From contig CAJTML010000012.1 in NCBI GenBank assembly GCA_910577495.1, positions 5,196 through 30,593 of the forward strand: a stretch of DNA of 25,398 nucleotides, read 5' to 3'. The notes below the pieces were generated by a model. That model was not told where the DNA came from. It saw only the letters and a list, made by a program, of their open reading frames with translations, and did not search any database. How positions within the stretch are numbered: the stretch's first letter is position 1; every line of letters begins with the position of its first letter. Origin of the DNA: an uncultured Eggerthellaceae bacterium (GTDB lineage: Bacteria; Actinomycetota; Coriobacteriia; Coriobacteriales; Eggerthellaceae). Below are positions 22,759-25,398 of the stretch, one piece after another. Made by a program: the position numbers and the translations under genes.

Positions 22759-24000
22759 ATGCTGATTCGCAATGTTTATATTGAAAATGCGACAACTCCA
22801 ACAGACGTCCGCATTGTCGACGGCGTGTTTGCAGAGATTGCCCCGCAGCTGGTGGCATCTGAGGGCGAACAGATTATCGAAGGCAACACAAATTTGATGC
22901 TGCCTCCATATGTTGAGCCGCATGTACACCTGGATGCGTGTTTGACGGCGGGAACGCCGCGCTGGAATGAGTCGGGTACGCTCTTTGAAGGCGTGCAGAT
23001 TTTTTCCGAGTATAAGCAGCTCAACTTGCTGTCACCCGAGGATGTCAAGCGTCGGGCAACTGCCGCCCTTCGCCTGCTTGCCGCGCATGGCGTGCAACAT
23101 GTGCGCGGGCATGTGGACGTGACCGAGCCGACGCTGACTGCCTTGGAGCCGCTGCTTGAGGTGCGCGAGGAGGTTCGCGACTTCATTGACGTGCAGCTGG
23201 TGGCGTTTCCGCAAGAGGGCATTTTGTCGTTTCCGAACGGCGAAGGCTTGCTGCGCAAAGCAGCGGCAAGCGGGGTAGACGCAATCGGCGGATGCCCGCA
23301 CCTGGAATTCACGCGCGGTTATGGAGCGGATTCGGTGCGTTTGTTGATGGATGTGGCTGAAGAGTATGGCCTGCTCGTTGACGTGCATTGCGACGAAATT
23401 GACGACCCTGATTCGCGCAACTTGGAGGTGCTGGCCGCACTTGCCTTAGAGCGCGGAATGGGGCGTCGCGTGGCGGCGTCGCACACAACAGCCATGGGCG
23501 CGTATCCGGATGCCTATGCGCATAAGCTCATCAATTTGCTGGCGCGCTCAGAGATCAGCATCATTTCAAATCCCATGGTCAACATGCATTTGGGTGGTCG
23601 CTTCGACACGTACCCGAAGCGTCGCGGCCTCACGCGCGTCAAAGAGCTCAACAACGCTGGTGTGCCCGTTGCTTTTGGCGAAGACGATCTGCAGGATCCG
23701 TGGCATCCGCTGGGAAATGGCGATATGTTAGATCCGGTGTGGATGGGCGTGTACGCCGCGCAACTCATGGGTTATGACGAGCTACAAGACGCGTATAAGT
23801 TTGTGACCTACAACGGCGCGCGAGCGCTTGGTGTGAGCGAGGGCTACGGCATTCGCGTGGGCAACCCGGCAAACTGCATCTTGTTGGATGCGCCGAACTT
23901 CTATGAGGTACTGCGCACGCATGCGCCGGTGACCTACAGCATTCGCCAGGGCAAGATTGTGGCGAAGACGCAGCCGGCACAAACGACGCTGTATATATAG
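22759..24000 (+). CDS. codA: Cytosine deaminase-type amidohydrolase (CodA family)
   Basis: A 413-residue cytosolic, mononuclear-metal amidohydrolase that would convert cytosine to uracil and ammonia. Ligands and catalytic residues align with E. coli CodA: His55 and His57 (PHVHLD), His210 and Glu213 (HCDEIDD), His242 (SHTTAMG) and Asp309. NPMVNMHLGGRFDTYPKRRG is strongly CodA-like, as is the C-terminal TQPAQTTLYI. One change stands out: E. coli FGHDD is FGEDD here, so a Glu (308) precedes the catalytic Asp. This could shift specificity; isoguanine and creatinine deaminases lie in the same superfamily. ATG 22759 has GAGG eight bases upstream, preferred over the frame opening at 22735. It is divergent from an NCS1 permease. 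Confidence 0.88.
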   Translation: MLIRNVYIENATTPTDVRIVDGVFAEIAPQLVASEGEQIIEGNTNLMLPPYVEPHVHLDACLTAGTPRWNESGTLFEGVQIFSEYKQLNLLSPEDVKRRATAALRLLAAHGVQHVRGHVDVTEPTLTALEPLLEVREEVRDFIDVQLVAFPQEGILSFPNGEGLLRKAAASGVDAIGGCPHLEFTRGYGADSVRLLMDVAEEYGLLVDVHCDEIDDPDSRNLEVLAALALERGMGRRVAASHTTAMGAYPDAYAHKLINLLARSEISIISNPMVNMHLGGRFDTYPKRRGLTRVKELNNAGVPVAFGEDDLQDPWHPLGNGDMLDPVWMGVYAAQLMGYDELQDAYKFVTYNGARALGVSEGYGIRVGNPANCILLDAPNFYEVLRTHAPVTYSIRQGKIVAKTQPAQTTLYI

Positions 24001-24109
24001 TGGGCGCGTGTGCGTCGGCGCGCGTTGGTGGTGTGCGCAGGCAACGCATGTGTCGAAGACCCAACACATCTGTCAGCACGTGATAAAGATGTACTAGAAT
24101 ACGTTAGAT

Positions 24110-24247
24110 ATGCGTAAGAAAAACGTACATATTCTGCAGCGACTTGAGACCCCCGCCATTGGCATGGGGATTGTCTTGTTGTCGCTTTTATGCCTGCTCA
24201 TTTTGTTGTGGATTCTCATTATTTTCGTAAGGCTTGTGCTGGGTTGA
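24110..24247 (+). CDS. Small single-helix membrane protein, 45 residues
   Basis: ATG at 24110 opens a frame of 45 codons ending in TGA. The peptide has a basic N-terminus (MRKKNVHILQRLE), then a long hydrophobic stretch of about 25 residues rich in Leu and Ile (GIVLLSLLCLLILLWILIIF) and a short VRLVLG tail, so a single membrane helix. No Shine-Dalgarno sequence is visible. A TAGAAT box at 24095-24100 would start transcription about three bases before the ATG, so a leaderless mRNA is possible. It ends 48 bases before trkH on the same strand and could be an accessory peptide of that transporter, by loose analogy with KdpF. I do not recognise a family, and it could be a chance frame. Confidence 0.45.
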   Translation: MRKKNVHILQRLETPAIGMGIVLLSLLCLLILLWILIIFVRLVLG

Positions 24248-24295
24248 TGACGAAGGCAACATATTGCATGTGGGTCGGAAAGGGACGATGCTGAC

Positions 24296-25398
24296 ATGTG
24301 GCAGCGTTTTACCTTATATGACCTGCGCGTTATTGGCCACTACCTGGGCGTTTTGGTGTTGTTCTCAACGCTTGGTTTGCTGGTGCCGTTCGTCTTAGCG
24401 GTTGCTTGCGAAGAGTGGGAGCCGGCCTCGCGCTACTTGCTGACTATTGGCATTACGCTCATTTTGGGATCCGCGTTGCGCTTTTTGCGCATAGAGCCGG
24501 GCAGGCTCAACCAGCAGCAAGCCATGGTAGTGACTGGCCTTGCGTGGATTGTACTGGGATTTGTGGCAACTATTCCGATGTATCTTTCGGGGCACTACGC
24601 CACGTTTTTGGATGCGCTGTTCGATGGCGTATCAGGCGTTACGACTACGGGTGCTACCGTCATTATGGACTTGGATCACCTCTCAAATGCCGACAACATG
24701 TGGCGTTTTGTGCTGCACTTTATTGGCGGTTTGGGACTCATTGTGGTGGCGTTGTCGTTTGGCCTGTTTGGCAAACGCGGTGGTGCCAGCCTCTATTCGT
24801 CAGAAGGGCGCAGCGAGCACGTGCTGCCCAACATCATTCAAACGACGCAGTTTATTGCGAAGATCACCATCGGCATCATCATTGTAGCCACGGGGATCTT
24901 GTCAGTGATCTGTCTGTTGCTTGGCATGGAGCCGCTGCGCGCGGTGTTGCAAGCGCTCTGGGTTTCCATCTCTGCGTTTGTGACCGGCGGTTTTACACCC
25001 ATGAGTCAGTCCATTATGTATTACCACTCATCTCCTTTAGAGGTGATTGTGATGGTGCTCATGCTGGCGGGCTCTATCAACTTCGTGTTGCATGCTGAAG
25101 TGCGGAAAGGCCACATTGAGACGTTTTTCCGCGACCTTGAGATTCGCACGCTTGTGCTGTGGCTTTGCGTGATGACCTGCGTGTTCGCCGCTTCCCTTAC
25201 CATGAGCGCGGAGTTTTCGAACCTGCCGGCCATGCTGCGTCGCGGTCTGTTTACCGTGATCTCGGCATCCTCTACCACGGGCTTTTTGAATATCACGCCC
25301 AATCAGCTAACCACGGCGCTCTCATCAGGCGCGTGTTTGGTGGTTGCCATGCTTATGGCGGTTGGTGGCAGCGCGGGTTCAACCTCGGGCGGTATCAA
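24296..25398 (+). CDS. trkH: TrkH/KtrB-type potassium transporter subunit (3' end outside the window)
   Basis: The frame from ATG 24296 gives 367 residues with no stop; TrkH proteins are usually about 480 residues. It is the membrane pore subunit of a Trk/Ktr K+ uptake system. All four selectivity-filter loops can be seen: FDGVSGVTTTGATV, SISAFVTGGFTP, ISASSTTGFLN and VGGSAGSTSGGIK at the window edge, each with its filter Gly. The start is supported by GGAAAGGGA upstream; an ATG at 24288 is out of frame. The regulatory TrkA/KtrA subunit is not visible and may lie beyond the window. A 45-residue membrane peptide is encoded immediately upstream. Confidence 0.93.
   Translation, partial: MWQRFTLYDLRVIGHYLGVLVLFSTLGLLVPFVLAVACEEWEPASRYLLTIGITLILGSALRFLRIEPGRLNQQQAMVVTGLAWIVLGFVATIPMYLSGHYATFLDALFDGVSGVTTTGATVIMDLDHLSNADNMWRFVLHFIGGLGLIVVALSFGLFGKRGGASLYSSEGRSEHVLPNIIQTTQFIAKITIGIIIVATGILSVICLLLGMEPLRAVLQALWVSISAFVTGGFTPMSQSIMYYHSSPLEVIVMVLMLAGSINFVLHAEVRKGHIETFFRDLEIRTLVLWLCVMTCVFAASLTMSAEFSNLPAMLRRGLFTVISASSTTGFLNITPNQLTTALSSGACLVVAMLMAVGGSAGSTSGGI

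Noticed and set aside
22409..22858. Upstream extension of the NCS1 permease frame
   Set aside because: It overlaps the divergent codA start and promoter region and lacks a ribosome binding site; ATG 22408 has a good one.
1..25398. CRISPR arrays, tRNA or rRNA genes, transposases, phage genes
   Set aside because: No regularly spaced short repeats, cloverleaf sequences, rRNA segments or mobile-element proteins were seen on either strand.

Overview
The window is about 54% G+C by eye and reads like the accessory-rich chromosome of an anaerobic, amino-acid-using actinobacterium. I would guess Coriobacteriia/Eggerthellaceae. The pointers are an arginine deiminase, an orphan LuxR-type regulator with a seven-helix membrane N-terminus, a Tat-exported DMSO-reductase-family catalytic subunit with its four-cluster ferredoxin partner, an atypical Nramp transporter, and no sugar-catabolic genes. 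The taxonomy is inference; no rRNA or tRNA gene is present.

Layout. (1) 1-3403: the 5' part of arginine deiminase (minus strand, running off the window), divergent from a membrane LuxR regulator that overlaps an SGNH hydrolase by four bases. (2) 3512-7747: an Nramp-family transporter with non-canonical metal-site residues, a terminator, a striking nested inverted repeat, then htpG behind a sigma-A promoter and a CIRCE operator, then a small nitroreductase. (3) 7748-8596: a non-coding stretch holding decayed tandem repeats of about 300 bp. (4) 8597-14682: two divergent transcription units, DUF1177 plus an M29/NicX-like metalloenzyme on the minus strand, and DUF917, a hydantoinase/oxoprolinase and a nitrilase-family amidase on the plus strand. 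Two 16-bp palindromes lie between them. (5) 14787-20603 (all minus): a molybdopterin reductase DmsA/DmsB pair, a frameshifted Crp/Fnr regulator, an MFS transporter and a truncated sulfite-oxidase-like protein. (6) 21002-25398: an NCS1 purine/cytosine-type permease divergent from a CodA-type deaminase, then a 45-residue membrane peptide and the start of a TrkH potassium transporter.

How the genes may work together. DUF917 has been renamed in Pfam, as I recall, after S-methyl-thiohydantoin desulfurase. The plus-strand set would therefore make a chemically coherent route: remove a substituent from a (thio)hydantoin, open the ring with the hydantoinase, and cleave the N-carbamoyl amino acid with the nitrilase-family enzyme. 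DUF1177 and the M29-like protein have no assigned step and are the most novel part. The nearby CodA-like deaminase and NCS1 permease raise the alternative that the substrate is creatinine or a related cyclic amidine, since a deaminase of this superfamily converts creatinine to N-methylhydantoin. The reductase region looks like an uptake-plus-respiration module for an unidentified acceptor, with its local regulator apparently disrupted at a T8 run.

Control signals worth attention are the CIRCE site at htpG, the paired palindromes of the hydantoin cluster, and a hairpin before the Crp/Fnr gene whose loop is complementary to that gene's ribosome binding site.
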